Source: Lachnospiraceae bacterium UBA3732
Lineage (GTDB): Bacteria; Bacillota; Clostridia; Lachnospirales; Lachnospiraceae
Length of the DNA: 64,000 nt
Reading direction: 5' to 3'
Assembly: GCA_002372545.1 (NCBI GenBank)
Contig: DFHD01000045.1
Location: 1,843-65,842, forward strand
Below the pieces are notes generated by a model. That model had not been told where the DNA came from. It was given only the letters and a program-made list of their open reading frames with translations, and searched no databases. A program made the translations under genes and the position numbers. Numbering within the stretch: the first letter of the stretch is position 1; each line of letters opens with the position of its first letter. Shown one piece after another: positions 50,400-61,500 of the stretch.

Positions 50400-52244
50400 A
50401 TGCAGCTGAGTGAGGAACAGGAGGCGTGCTGTGACTGGTTTCGCGGTCCGCTTCTCTGTCTGGGAACGCCCGGAGCAGGGAAGACAACGGTGATCGTGAA
50501 CCGGGTCATGCGCCTTACGGAAAAATATCATATTCCGGAAAAGGAAATCCTGGTCATCACCTTCACCAGAGCCGCTGCGAAGGAGATGGAAACCAGGTAT
50601 ATCCGGATGTCCGGAAAAAAGCAGACCGGCGTAAGATTTTCCACTTTTCATTCTTTTTTTTACTGGATCCTGCGGACGGCTTATCCGAAGGGGAAGGAAT
50701 TAAAGGTCCTTCCCCAGAATGAAGCGAAGCTCATGATGATGCAGATTCTGAAGGAAATCCTGATGGAGGAGGGAGATCAGGGTGAGCTTGCGGACAGTGT
50801 GCTCCGGCAGCTTGACCGGATCTCGGCGGACGGTATTGCTTTGGAAAACTATTACAGCACGGATATCGGTGAGACGGAATTCCGTCAGGCGGCATGGCGC
50901 TTTGCGGAAGAAAAAGGACGGCGCGGGACTGTGGATTTTAACGATATGTCCGGTGAGGCGCTCAGACTGCTTCGCGAGGTGCCCGAGATCAGAAGCCGGC
51001 TGCAGGAGTTATATCCCTTTATTCTCGTGGATGAGTATCAGGATACCAACCGTGTGCAGTATCAGGCTCTGAAGCTGCTTCTCGGAGAGGAAAAGAACCT
51101 GTTTGCGGTAGGCGATGATGACCAGTCGGTATACGGTTTCCGGGGCGGCCGGCCGGAGATCATGCTGTCCTTTAAAAAGGATTTTCCGGATGGAAAGATC
51201 ATGGCGCTTTCAAGGAATTTCCGCTGCCCCGGCAAGGTGACGCTGTTATCCGACGGGCTGATCCGGCATAACCGGAAACGTTATCCGAAGTCTCTTGTGG
51301 CGGCTTCGGGAACAAAGGGAACTGTCCGCTGTATACACGTCCGGGACAGAAGACAGGAAACAGACCAGCTGATCAAAGAAATCCTCCGCGCGGTGGAAGG
51401 GGGCGTGCCCTACCGGGAGATTGCCGTCCTCACCCGGACCAATAAAGGGGCAGAGGGACTCATCTTTCAGCTGGATGCTTATGATATCCCCTTTTATCTG
51501 AAGGAAAGACCGGTTACCTTCTTTTCCGGCATTGCTGTGCGGCCGGTGATCGCCTTTCTGCGGTGGCTTTCCGGAGACCACAGCCGGAAGAATTTCATGC
51601 TCTTCATGAACCGTCCGGTCCGGTATATCCCCAGAAAGGTGCTGACGGACGAGATCGTGAATCTCAGGGCGCTGTATTGGACGGTACAGGATACGCCATA
51701 TCTTGCGGAGAATGTGGAGGAGCTGATCCGGGATTTGGAGGCGGCGCGGCCGCTCACCCCCAATGCAGCTGTCACCTATTTCCGCACGGTTATGGGGTAC
51801 GATGAATATCTGCAGACACTTGCCCGTGACAGAAATCTGTATTATGATGAGATGAGCGACCGGCTGGAGGATCTGCTGGCCTTTACGGCAGATACACCGG
51901 ATTACCCCTCGTTTTTTGATAAAATGAGCCGGATGGAACAGCTGATGCGGGAGCATGGAGAGGAAAACCGCGACGCAGTGCAGCTGATGACGATGCACGG
52001 AGCCAAAGGTCTGGAATTTGACGAGGTACATATTCCGGACCTCTATGAAGGCTCTATTCCCTACAGAAGGGCAAAAAGCCCGGATGAAGTGGAAGAGGAA
52101 CGCAGGCTTCTGTATGTGGGGATGACGAGAACGAAGAAGACCTTGCATTTATATGTACCGGATTACGTAAGAGATAAACCCTCGGAACCCTCGCGGTTTC
52201 TGAGAGAATTGGAGGAAACAGCAAATGGAAGTAAGATCTCTTGA
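50400..52244 (+). CDS. UvrD/PcrA-type superfamily 1 DNA helicase
   Basis: A 614-residue SF1A helicase with all core motifs: Walker A GTPGAGKTT (motif I), FTRAAAKEM (Ia), ILVDEYQDTN (II), AVGDDDQSVYGFRG (III), LSRNFRC (IV), TMHGAKGLEF (V) and LLYVGMTRTKKTLHLY (VI). It is shorter than PcrA/UvrD (~720) mainly by lack of the C-terminal extension, so it is probably a paralogue rather than the main PcrA. ATG 50400 is chosen because GGGAG lies 6 bp upstream; ATG 50376 is too close to its AGGAG. The chorismate mutase gene starts inside its 3' end. Confidence 0.93.
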   Translation: MQLSEEQEACCDWFRGPLLCLGTPGAGKTTVIVNRVMRLTEKYHIPEKEILVITFTRAAAKEMETRYIRMSGKKQTGVRFSTFHSFFYWILRTAYPKGKELKVLPQNEAKLMMMQILKEILMEEGDQGELADSVLRQLDRISADGIALENYYSTDIGETEFRQAAWRFAEEKGRRGTVDFNDMSGEALRLLREVPEIRSRLQELYPFILVDEYQDTNRVQYQALKLLLGEEKNLFAVGDDDQSVYGFRGGRPEIMLSFKKDFPDGKIMALSRNFRCPGKVTLLSDGLIRHNRKRYPKSLVAASGTKGTVRCIHVRDRRQETDQLIKEILRAVEGGVPYREIAVLTRTNKGAEGLIFQLDAYDIPFYLKERPVTFFSGIAVRPVIAFLRWLSGDHSRKNFMLFMNRPVRYIPRKVLTDEIVNLRALYWTVQDTPYLAENVEELIRDLEAARPLTPNAAVTYFRTVMGYDEYLQTLARDRNLYYDEMSDRLEDLLAFTADTPDYPSFFDKMSRMEQLMREHGEENRDAVQLMTMHGAKGLEFDEVHIPDLYEGSIPYRRAKSPDEVEEERRLLYVGMTRTKKTLHLYVPDYVRDKPSEPSRFLRELEETANGSKIS

Positions 52245-52503
52245 GGAGATCCGAAAGGATATTGACCGTGTAGACAGTATAATCAAAAAGGCTTTTCTGG
52301 AACGGATGTCTTATTCCCGGGAGGTTGCGCTCTGGAAAAAGGGAAAAAATGCGCCGGTATATCAGCCTGACCGGGAGAAGGCGCTGATCGAGAGACTGAC
52401 AGAGGATGTGGATCCGGCTTACAGGGCGGATTATGAGGCGCTGATCCGGGAAATCCTTAAGCTGAGCCGTGGTCTGCAGGAAAGAATACTGGAGGAGGAA
52501 TGA
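52225..52503 (+). CDS. aroQ: Chorismate mutase (AroQ type)
   Basis: A 92-residue all-helical AroQ-fold chorismate mutase that converts chorismate to prephenate for Phe and Tyr synthesis. Typical residues are the N-terminal LEEIRKDIDRVDSIIKKAFLERM, followed by the lysine in VALWKKGKNAPVYQPDRE and the C-terminal helix ALIREILKLSRGLQERI. It is a free-standing single domain, not fused to prephenate dehydratase or DAHP synthase. It overlaps the helicase gene by 20 bp and the ABC gene by 4 bp, so it is translation-coupled to unrelated genes on both sides. Confidence 0.9.
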   Translation: MEVRSLEEIRKDIDRVDSIIKKAFLERMSYSREVALWKKGKNAPVYQPDREKALIERLTEDVDPAYRADYEALIREILKLSRGLQERILEEE

Positions 52504-54215
52504 AGCTTTTTTTTCAATACATGAAGCATTATAAGGTGCCTTCTGTTCTGGCGCCCCTGTTCAAAATGCTGGAGGCTGTTTTTGAGCTTCTGGTTCCTCT
52601 TGTTGTGGCAAGGATGATCGACCGCGGCATCCAGACGGGCAACAGGCCTGAGCTGATCAAAAACGGGATCATTCTCCTTATCCTGGCCATCGTGGGCCTT
52701 ATGTTTTCTGTTACGGCCCAGTATTTTGCCGCCTATTCCGCCATGCATTCCGGTAAGGAGATCCGGGCAAGGCTCTTTTCCCATATTCAGCAGTTTTCCC
52801 ACAGTGATCTGGACCGTGCGGGGACCTCAACGCTGATCACGCGGATGACCAGCGATGTTACCCAGGTACAGTCCGGAATTAATATGATGCTGCGTCTTTT
52901 TCTCCGTTCCCCCTTTATTGTTCTGGGGGCGGTGATCATGGCTTTTGTCGTAGATGTGAGAGCTGCGATGATCTTTGTTGTCGTGCTTCCCGTCCTTTCG
53001 CTGATCGTATTCTATATTGTATTTCATACCGTTCCGATGTACAGGGACGCCCAGAAAAAGCTGGATAAGCTGACGCTTCTTTCCAAGGAGGGGATATCCG
53101 GTGCCAGAGTGATCCGGGCCTTTCATCGGGAGGAAAAGGAATATGCGGATTTTTCCGCCGAGACGGAGGAGCTTTTCCTGATACAGAGAAAAGTGGGCCG
53201 TCTTTCCATGCTGATGAATCCGGTTTCGCTGGTGATCATTAATCTCGGTATCGCAGCCATTATCTATTACGGCGGTCTCCGGGTCCGTGTGGGAACCCTC
53301 ACCCGCGGCGATGTGGTTGCGCTGACCAATTATATGTCCCAGATTCTGGTGGAGCTGGTGAAGTTTGCCAATCTCATTGTGATCGTCAGCAAGGCTGCCG
53401 CATCGGCAAAGCGGGTTGAAGAGATCATGAATATCAGGCCGTCCATGGAGTGGAAGAACGAGGGGCCTGTGATCCGTAAGGATGCTCCCGTGATCAGCTT
53501 CCGTGATGCGGAGCTGACCTATTCCGGAGATGCGGAGCCCTCGCTTTCCGGTATCAGCCTTTCTCTTAAATCCGGTGAAACGCTGGGCATTATCGGAGGT
53601 ACAGGCTCGGGAAAGTCTACGCTTGTCAGTCTGATCCCCAGGTTTTATGATGTGACAGCGGGAGAGGTCCTGCTTTACGGTGTCAATATAAAGGATTATC
53701 CGAAGGAAAGCCTGAGAAGGCGGATCGGTCTTGTTCCCCAGAAGGCGGTTCTTTTCGGGGGCACGATCAAGGATAATCTTCTGGAAGCAAGGGATGACGC
53801 GACCGAAGAGGAAATGTGGGAGGCGCTCGAAGACGCCCAGGCCGGCTTTGTGCATGATCTGGACGGCGGCCTTTCTTATACGCTTTCACGGGGAGGCAGC
53901 AACCTTTCCGGCGGTCAGAGACAGCGTCTTACCATTGCGAGAGCCCTGATCCGCCGGCCGGAGATCCTGATCCTGGACGACAGTGCATCCGCACTGGACT
54001 TTGCTACAGACGCCGCACTCAGAAAATCGCTGAAAAAGCATGAGTCTGAGCGCGTGACGATACTGGTTTCCCAAAGGGTTTCTGCTATCCGGAATGCAGA
54101 CCGGATACTCGTTCTGGATAACGGCAGGCCCGCCGGACTCGGCAGCCACGCGGAGCTTCTGCGGAATTCGGAGCTTTACCGGGAAATCGTGGAATCTCAG
54201 GAAAAGGAGGCGTAG
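52500..54215 (+). CDS. ABC exporter half-transporter with degenerate ATPase site
   Basis: A 571-residue fused membrane-ATPase half transporter, with six helices in residues ~15-300 and an ABC domain in ~335-571. Walker A is GGTGSGKSTL and the signature LSGGQRQR is canonical. The Walker B end reads ILILDDSASALD with Asp where the catalytic Glu belongs, and the switch His is Gln (VSQRVSAI). This is the non-catalytic half of heterodimeric exporters such as BmrCD, LmrCD and TM287/288. It pairs with the next gene. A GGAGGAGG precedes the ATG within the chorismate mutase gene. Confidence 0.94.
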   Translation: MKLFFQYMKHYKVPSVLAPLFKMLEAVFELLVPLVVARMIDRGIQTGNRPELIKNGIILLILAIVGLMFSVTAQYFAAYSAMHSGKEIRARLFSHIQQFSHSDLDRAGTSTLITRMTSDVTQVQSGINMMLRLFLRSPFIVLGAVIMAFVVDVRAAMIFVVVLPVLSLIVFYIVFHTVPMYRDAQKKLDKLTLLSKEGISGARVIRAFHREEKEYADFSAETEELFLIQRKVGRLSMLMNPVSLVIINLGIAAIIYYGGLRVRVGTLTRGDVVALTNYMSQILVELVKFANLIVIVSKAAASAKRVEEIMNIRPSMEWKNEGPVIRKDAPVISFRDAELTYSGDAEPSLSGISLSLKSGETLGIIGGTGSGKSTLVSLIPRFYDVTAGEVLLYGVNIKDYPKESLRRRIGLVPQKAVLFGGTIKDNLLEARDDATEEEMWEALEDAQAGFVHDLDGGLSYTLSRGGSNLSGGQRQRLTIARALIRRPEILILDDSASALDFATDAALRKSLKKHESERVTILVSQRVSAIRNADRILVLDNGRPAGLGSHAELLRNSELYREIVESQEKEA

Positions 54216-54216
54216 G

Positions 54217-55947
54217 ATGAAAAAGAAAACCATTCATCAGATCATGACCATCCTGAAGCCGCATAAGGTCCGCATCATCCTTTCGTTTCTCCTTGCCTTT
54301 GTGACGGTGATCCTTCAGCTGCTTATCCCGATCCTTATCGGAAGGGGCGTGGATATCCTGGGGAAAGACGGATTTAAAATGGCAGAGCTGGACCGTTTGG
54401 TCCTTGTGATGGCAGCTGTGATCTTTCTTGCGGCCCTTACCCAGTGGATCATGGGCCGGATCAATAATCACATTACGATCTCTGCCTCCAGAGAAACCAG
54501 AAAGAAGCTGTTCGGCAAGCTGGGCAATCTTTCCATCCGTGATATTGACAGGATGCCGGGAGGAGATTTTGTCTCGCGCATCATTACCGATGTGGATACT
54601 CTTTCAGACGGACTTCTGATGGGCTTCACCCAGCTTTTTTCCGGTATCATCACCATTCTGTTCACACTGTTTTTCATGTTTTCCGTGGATGTGAAGATCA
54701 GCCTCGTTGTGGTGCTCCTTACGCCGATGTCTATTCTGGTGGCCGGGTTTATCTCACGGAATATCTTTGATTATTTTCATAAGCAGTCGGTCCTCAGGGG
54801 CAGTATGACTGATCTTATTGACGAGACCATCGGAAATGAAAAGCTTGTGCAGACATTTTCCCTTGAAAACCGGCGTACGGAGGCCTTTTCCGAAAGTAAC
54901 CGCCTTCTGACGGAGGCCAGTTTAAAGGCAACCTTTATGTCTTCCCTGGTCAATCCCTCCACCCGGTTCATCAACAACATGATCTATGCGCTGGTCGCAC
55001 TGATCGGAGCCATCACGGTAATGAAGACAGGCCGCCTCACGGTTGGTGAGCTGACCATTTTTCTGGGCTATGCCATGCAGTACGGAAAGCCCTTTAATGA
55101 AATCTCCGGCGTCATGACTGAACTCGAGAACGCCGCTGCCTCCTGTGACCGGGTGTTCCAGCTTCTGGAGCAGAAGGACGAAGAGGAGACGGGCGAAGAG
55201 CTTCTGAGCGATCCCAGGGGTGAAGTGGAATTTAAAAATGTTTACTTTTCCTATACGCCTGAGCAGCATCTGATCGAGGATTTTTCATTGAAGGTAAAAC
55301 CGGGCATGCGGGTGGCTATAGTCGGGCCTACGGGCTGCGGAAAAAGTACGCTGATCAATCTTCTGATGCGGTTTTACGATGTGGACCGGGGAAGCATACT
55401 GGTGGATGGCCGGGATATCCGCGAGGTGACAAGGGATTCCCTGCGCCGCTCCTACGGTATGGTCCTGCAGGAAACCTGGCTGAAATGCGGGACGGTGCGG
55501 GAGAATATCTGCTACGGCGGAGAGGCCGCGGATGAGGAGGTTATTGCGGCGGCGAGGTTTACCCATGCGGATTCCTTTATCCGCCGGCTGCCCAAAGGGT
55601 ATGATACAGTGATCACAGAGGGAGGAGGAGAGCTTTCGCAGGGGCAAAGACAGCTTCTTTGTATTACCAGAGTTTTGATGACCCATCCGGCTATGCTCAT
55701 TCTGGATGAGGCGACATCCTCCATTGATACGCGCACGGAGCACAGAGTGCAGCGGGCGTTTGCCAAAATGATGCAGGGCCGCACCAGCTTTGTTGTCGCC
55801 CACCGCCTTTCGACCATCCGGGAAGCGGATCTGATCCTCGTGATGAAGGATGGTAACATTATCGAACAGGGAACGCATAAGGAGCTTCTGGCCCGCGGCG
55901 GCTTCTACAGTCAGCTGTACCGCAGCCAGTTTGAAGCGGCAGGCTGA
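54217..55947 (+). CDS. ABC exporter half-transporter with intact catalytic site
   Basis: A 576-residue half transporter: six membrane helices, then an ABC domain with Walker A GPTGCGKSTL, signature LSQGQRQL, Walker B MLILDEATSSID with the catalytic Glu, and switch His in VAHRLSTI. The signature has Gln in place of the second Gly (LSQGQ), the pattern expected of the partner of a degenerate subunit. The heterodimer probably exports drugs, lipids or peptides. ATG 54217 follows AAGGAGG by 6 bp and is 1 bp after the preceding stop; the frame is open further upstream but lacks a start signal there. Confidence 0.95.
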   Translation: MKKKTIHQIMTILKPHKVRIILSFLLAFVTVILQLLIPILIGRGVDILGKDGFKMAELDRLVLVMAAVIFLAALTQWIMGRINNHITISASRETRKKLFGKLGNLSIRDIDRMPGGDFVSRIITDVDTLSDGLLMGFTQLFSGIITILFTLFFMFSVDVKISLVVVLLTPMSILVAGFISRNIFDYFHKQSVLRGSMTDLIDETIGNEKLVQTFSLENRRTEAFSESNRLLTEASLKATFMSSLVNPSTRFINNMIYALVALIGAITVMKTGRLTVGELTIFLGYAMQYGKPFNEISGVMTELENAAASCDRVFQLLEQKDEEETGEELLSDPRGEVEFKNVYFSYTPEQHLIEDFSLKVKPGMRVAIVGPTGCGKSTLINLLMRFYDVDRGSILVDGRDIREVTRDSLRRSYGMVLQETWLKCGTVRENICYGGEAADEEVIAAARFTHADSFIRRLPKGYDTVITEGGGELSQGQRQLLCITRVLMTHPAMLILDEATSSIDTRTEHRVQRAFAKMMQGRTSFVVAHRLSTIREADLILVMKDGNIIEQGTHKELLARGGFYSQLYRSQFEAAG

Positions 55948-55975
55948 AAATGGATATTGCAGAGGGGATAGGAAT

Positions 55976-56923
55976 ATGAACGGCTCGAAAATGGATTATT
56001 ATCTGGACAATATCTTCATGTACGGAAAGCAGGCGAAGGATATTTCCCTGGAATACAGGTCTGCAGTGGGTGAATTTGAAGATATTACCCACAGGGATGA
56101 GCCCTTGCGGATCATGAATGAGATCCGGGGGAGCTGCCGGAATTTTTTTCCGGCAAATCAGGATGAATATCTGCGGAAGGAACTGCAAAGGGAATCCAAA
56201 CGGTCCAAGTTCCCCCTGGGACTGTTTTTTCTGATCATCCTCGGCGCTTATCTGCTCCTTCACCTGGTGGCTTATATCAAAAAGGGCTATATCGTGAATG
56301 GGGCAGGGAATGAGCTGGCCATGCTTTTCGGCTCGTTCCTGGTTGCCGGTCTCCCTGCAGGGATCATACTCCTCATCAGAGGCGGTATGGTCCGGGACAA
56401 TCCGGATTATCAGTACATGCAGAGGGCTTTTTCCTCTGATGTATGCATTCTGCCTCAGGGCCTCGCCGTGATTACCCACGCTGCCGATTATCCGAAATAT
56501 GAAAGGCTGATCAACCCCGCAGGGCAGTTCATGACGCCGGAGGTTTATCAGTCCTATCAGCAGCTTCTATCCCGGCCTGGTCCGAAGAGTGTCAGTGAAA
56601 AGCTTCAGTTTGAGAAGTACTATGATCCGGCAAGGAACAGGGAATTTCCCTTTAATCAGTGCTTTATTCTGGACAGGATCAGCTATACCGAAAAGTGTGA
56701 CGGGTATATGCGGATCGTGGGAAGCTGCCATATTTATTCCCTGGCACGTAAGCCCTTGGCCCAGTATCTTAACGACACGAACGTCAGGACGATCATATCC
56801 CGCTTCCATTTCTATCTGTATGGTTATAAGCAGCAGGCGGAGGTGATCGTGCCGCTGATCAAGGATCCTGAATTCGGGGATATGTGTAACCGGCTGCAGG
56901 CATCTGCTTCCGGACAGCGGTGA
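55976..56923 (+). CDS. Hypothetical two-pass membrane protein
   Basis: A 315-residue protein not recognised as a family. A ~78-residue soluble N-terminus precedes two membrane helices (about residues 80-100 and 112-135). A ~180-residue cytosolic C-terminal domain follows, beginning near MQRAFSSDVCILPQGL. The start ATG 55976 has GAGGGGATAGG before it. It follows the ABC exporter pair by 28 bp and may belong to that operon, but there is no functional evidence. The next gene has its own promoter. Confidence 0.62.
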   Translation: MNGSKMDYYLDNIFMYGKQAKDISLEYRSAVGEFEDITHRDEPLRIMNEIRGSCRNFFPANQDEYLRKELQRESKRSKFPLGLFFLIILGAYLLLHLVAYIKKGYIVNGAGNELAMLFGSFLVAGLPAGIILLIRGGMVRDNPDYQYMQRAFSSDVCILPQGLAVITHAADYPKYERLINPAGQFMTPEVYQSYQQLLSRPGPKSVSEKLQFEKYYDPARNREFPFNQCFILDRISYTEKCDGYMRIVGSCHIYSLARKPLAQYLNDTNVRTIISRFHFYLYGYKQQAEVIVPLIKDPEFGDMCNRLQASASGQR

Positions 56924-56995
56924 CACGGCAGGGATGCGCAGGACCAGGTTGGAATATACTTTTGATCAGGAAAATACGAAGGATAATGGGTATAC

Positions 56996-57024
56996 ATGAC
57001 ACATGAAAAAGAATGTGGTATAAT
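56996..57024 (+). promoter_or_regulatory. Promoter for the M18 aminopeptidase
   Basis: ATGACA (56996-57001), 17-bp spacer, perfect TATAAT (57019-57024) preceded by TGTGG. About 95 bp before the start codon. Confidence 0.75.
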
Positions 57025-57119
57025 GAACCGGAACGGCAACTGAAGATCTCTAAGGACTTGCTGAACAGCTGTCCCATAATCAGCGCAGTATGAATACTTT
57101 ACATAAGGAGAATAGGATA

Positions 57120-58532
57120 ATGGAACGGAAAAATGCATGGCTTTCTTATGGTGAGAAGGATGTGGAGGCGCTGGAAGCGCTTTGTGAACGGTATAAGGAT
57201 TATCTGAACAGGGGAAAGACCGAGCGGGAGGGTGTTTCCTATATTGTGGAAGCTGCCGAAAAGGCCGGATATGTATCTCTGGAAGAGATGATCGAAAAGG
57301 GTGAGCCGCTGAAAACGGGAGACAGGATATATGCCGTCTGCATGAAGAAGAGTGTGGCGCTTTTCCAGATCGGACGGGAGCCGCTGGAGAAGGGTATGAA
57401 TATTCTTGGTGCGCATATCGATTCTCCCCGTCTGGATGTAAAACAGAATCCGCTCTACGGCGACTCTGACCTCGCTTATCTGGATACCCATTACTACGGC
57501 GGAATAAAGAAGTATCAGTGGGTAACCGTACCGCTGGCGCTTCACGGCGTCGTGGCGAAAACCGACGGCAGTGTGATCCCGGTAGTCATCGGCGAAGAGG
57601 AGGATGATCCGGTATTCTGCGTGACGGATATTCTGATCCATCTGGCACAGGATCAGATGGAAAAGAAGGCAGCGAAGGCTGTGGAAGGGGAAAACCTGGA
57701 TCTTCTTTTCGGCTCCCGTCCTCTTAAGATCGAGGGAAAGAATGACGATCAGAAGAAGGATGGTCAGAAAAAAGATGGAGTGACCGAAAATATACTGGCC
57801 ATTCTCAAGGAAAAATACGGAATGGAAGAGGAGGACTTCATGTCCGCCGAGTTCGAGATCGTTCCTGCCGGCAAGGCCAGGGATGGCGGTCTGGACCGCT
57901 CCATGATCATCGCCTACGGACAGGATGACAAGGTCTGCGCCTTCCTTTCTCTGGAAGCTATGCTGAAGGTGAGAGATTGTGAGCGTACATCCTGTACACT
58001 TCTTGTGGATAAAGAGGAGATCGGTTCGGTAGGCGCTACGGGCATGCAGTCCAGGTTCTTTGAAAATACGGTAGCGGAGCTGCTGCTTCTGGCCGGATAT
58101 CAGGGAGATATCTTCCTGAAGCGATGTCTTTCCCGCTCCTGCATGCTTTCCTCCGACGTCAGTGCAGGCTTCGATCCCTTGTATGCTTCCTGCTTTGATA
58201 AGAAGAACGCAGCCTTCCTCGGAAGAGGGATGGTGTTCAATAAGTTTACCGGCGCCCGGGGAAAATCCGGTTCCAATGACGCCAATGCCGAGTATATCGG
58301 CAGGATTCGCGGCGTTCTGGAAAAGGAGGGCGTACATTACCAGACAGCCGAGCTTGGTAAAGTGGATCAGGGCGGCGGTGGAACCATTGCCTACATTCTG
58401 GCACTTTACGGCATGGAGGTCATTGACTGCGGCGTGGCCGTGCTTTCCATGCATGCGCCCTATGAGGTAACCTCCAAGGCGGATATCTATGAAACAGAAA
58501 AGGGCTATGAAGCCTTTTTGAAAATGAATTAG
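57120..58532 (+). CDS. M18-family aminopeptidase
   Basis: A 470-residue dinuclear-metal aminopeptidase of family M18 (aspartyl aminopeptidase/ApeA type), which trims N-terminal residues from peptides in the cytosol. Metal and catalytic residues appear in GAHIDSPRLDVK (His, Asp), LVDKEEIGSVGATG (Glu-Glu), SSDVSAGFDP and VLSMHAPYEVTSK (C-terminal His). A short Lys/Asp-rich insertion (NDDQKKDGQKKDG) near residue 220 includes a small duplication. ATG 57120 is chosen with AAGGAG 9 bp upstream; ATG 57090 is in frame. It forms multimeric rings in other species. Confidence 0.94.
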   Translation: MERKNAWLSYGEKDVEALEALCERYKDYLNRGKTEREGVSYIVEAAEKAGYVSLEEMIEKGEPLKTGDRIYAVCMKKSVALFQIGREPLEKGMNILGAHIDSPRLDVKQNPLYGDSDLAYLDTHYYGGIKKYQWVTVPLALHGVVAKTDGSVIPVVIGEEEDDPVFCVTDILIHLAQDQMEKKAAKAVEGENLDLLFGSRPLKIEGKNDDQKKDGQKKDGVTENILAILKEKYGMEEEDFMSAEFEIVPAGKARDGGLDRSMIIAYGQDDKVCAFLSLEAMLKVRDCERTSCTLLVDKEEIGSVGATGMQSRFFENTVAELLLLAGYQGDIFLKRCLSRSCMLSSDVSAGFDPLYASCFDKKNAAFLGRGMVFNKFTGARGKSGSNDANAEYIGRIRGVLEKEGVHYQTAELGKVDQGGGGTIAYILALYGMEVIDCGVAVLSMHAPYEVTSKADIYETEKGYEAFLKMN

Positions 58533-58562
58533 TGTTTTTGATATGAACAGGTGATTGACAGC

Positions 58563-61500
58563 GTGAAACGAGGCAGCTGGAAAAAGTATATCTGGATCAT
58601 TCTGGCCGGTATTCTCCTTTTGGGAGGACCCGGCTTTCTTCCCGTGAAAGCGGACGGCTCCATTCCTACGGATTATACCCAGATCTTATATGACCAGAAC
58701 GACGGTCTCGGCAGCTCTGAGGTGAACTGTGTTTTCCAGAGTAACAGCGGCTATATCTGGGTCGGTACCGACGGCGGTCTCTATCGCTATAATGGTTCTG
58801 AATTTCGGATCTTTAATCTCTGGGATACAGAGAGCGCGGACGTGTATTATATTAATGCTCTGTATCAGGATTCTGCCGGAAGGCTCTGGGTAGCCACGGC
58901 AAATTACGGCCTGTTCTATATTCAGGGCAGTGTTGTTACCCATATGACGGACGAGTATTACAGCGGGCTGAAATGCGTTTACGATGTTTGTGAAAGCGAA
59001 GGCGGAGAGATTTATTTTGCCACAGCCTATGGCGTATACACCTTTAACGAGGAATACGGTTCCATGGAACGGCTGGAGGAGCTGGCCCGTTATAATGTGC
59101 GGGGACTTGCGACGGCCAATGGCGAGGTATGGGGCATCTTCGACGGCAATACCATTTTCCGCATCAATAAAGAAGGCAGGATTATGGTAAGAGAGGCGTC
59201 CCTCTATACCTCGGAAGAACTTTCAGCCATTGCCTGCGGACCGGATGGAACGGTTTATATCGGTACCATCTCCAGCGAAGTGGTCGCAATGAAGGATTTT
59301 GGCAGGGCGGAGAAGCTTCGTTCCGGGCAGAACGGTATCAACTATATCTTCCCATACGGTCAGCGGATATATGTCTGTACCGATGCCGGTGTGGGCTACT
59401 TTGATGAAAACAGAGATTTCCATGCCATCCGGGATCTGGAAATGGACAGCTATATCTCTTCCATGATCGTGGATTATGAAGGAAATTACTGGTTTTCCTC
59501 CGAAAGAAGCGGGCTGCTCTTTCTGGGCAGAAGCAAATTCATGGATTATTCGACCCGCTATGGCATCCCGTCCAGCGCAGTGAACTGTATGGTCAGGATC
59601 GGGGAAAATGTGTATATCGGAACGGACGACGGACTGGTGATCCAGGGACCGGACCATGCGCCGATTCAGAATGCGCTGACGGAATATGTGGCCGGCACAA
59701 GTATACGGGATATCCTGCAGGATGCTTCCGGAAATATCTGGGTCAGCACCTACAGAAAGTATGGTGTATTGAAGTGCACCCCGGCCGGAGAGATCACTGC
59801 CTATGGCAGAAACAGGAACCTGATCACCAATCTCGTAAACTGTACGACGCTGCTTTCCGACGGGACAATCGCTGTTGGTACCGAGGAAGGCATCAGCTTT
59901 ATTTCTCCCGACGGAAATGTGAGCCGGAATATTCTGGCCGAGGACGGGCTGGAGAATCCCAATATCCTGGCAATCTGTCAGACAAAGGATGGAACGATAT
60001 ATGCCGGAAGCGACGGCGGCGGTCTGTATTCGATCCGCGGAGACGAGCTGACGAATTACAGAACAGAGGACGGCCTTACATCGGATGTGATCACCTGCTT
60101 TGCAGAGGGGGAAAGCGGTCTCTGGATCGGCACCGCCAGTGGTCTTACCTACATGGGGGAGACGCTCCGGTCTGTTTCCAATATTGATTATTCCAACAAT
60201 ATTTATAACCTTATGTATAGGGGTGGAAGGCTGTATATTACCGGCTCAAAGGGAATCCTGTCGGCGGATGAGACCGATCTGCTGAAGGCCGGCGGCCTAT
60301 CCGAGCGTTATTATTCCGCAGGTGACGGTTTATCCAAAAAGCTTACCCAGTTCTCCCGGAACATGATGGATGAGGACGGGAGCATATATCTTTGCTGTGA
60401 TACCGGTATCCTGCAGTTCAGAACGGTTGACCATTATGTGAATTCCACAGCGCCGAAGCTTACGGTGTCCGAGGTCAATGTGGATGGAGAGACCTATTCC
60501 TTTGATCAGATCGGCGGCGGCCTGACGGTTCCCGCGAATACCCAGAGAATATCCATCAGCTTTTCGGTCCTCAGCTATACGAACCGGGAAAATATAGAGG
60601 TGAAGTACAAGCTGAACGGCTTCGATACCGGAACGGAGATCCTTTCCGGAAGCGATAAGCTTCAGGCGGTTTATACGAACCTGGATGGCGGAAGCTATAC
60701 CCTGACCGTAACGGCAGTCAACGGCGACGGCGTAGCCAGTGAGAATGAGATTTCCTTCCGCATCGATAAGAAGGAGGGCTTTTTCGAAAGACCCAATGTC
60801 CGGATCGCCTTTGTGGCGGCCGGTGTACTTTTGCTCCTGCTGATCGTCTTGCTTTTCCACCGGATCAGAAGACAGTTCCGGGATAAAAATCTGGAGCTGG
60901 AAAAGCTGTCCCAGGAACATGAGGATATCGTAAAATCCAATACGGCCAAGAACGATTATCTTGCAAGGATCAGTAACGAGATCAAGATCCCCATGAACGC
61001 CATCATCAGTATCGCGGATAAGATGATCAAGATGTCTTCCACGGATGATGAGGAAAAGAAGAGTCTCAGGACAATCCTGGATACAGGAAATGATGTGATC
61101 AGCAAGGTGGATGAGACTATCCAGCTGGTAAGACTCGAATCGGGTGCGGTAACGGTAGCCAGCGAGCCCTATTCCATGACTACGCTGCTCTGCGATATTT
61201 CCGACAGGATGGTGAATGTGCTGGCCGATCAGCCGGTAAAATTTCTGGTGGATGTGGGAAATCATATGCCTGACATCCTGATCGGTGATTATGAAAAAAT
61301 GAAAAACGTGCTGGATATCCTGCTGGATAATGCGGTGCGTTTTACCAAGGAGGGCTCCATTACCCTCAGTGTGGAGGCCTTTGAGGCAGGCGAGAGAGAG
61401 AAGGCTGCAAGGCTGGTCATGTCTGTGGCGGATACGGGAACCGGTATTCTGGCAGACCAGCTGGAACACATTTTTGAGATCTCCAATATGGATGAGGCCC

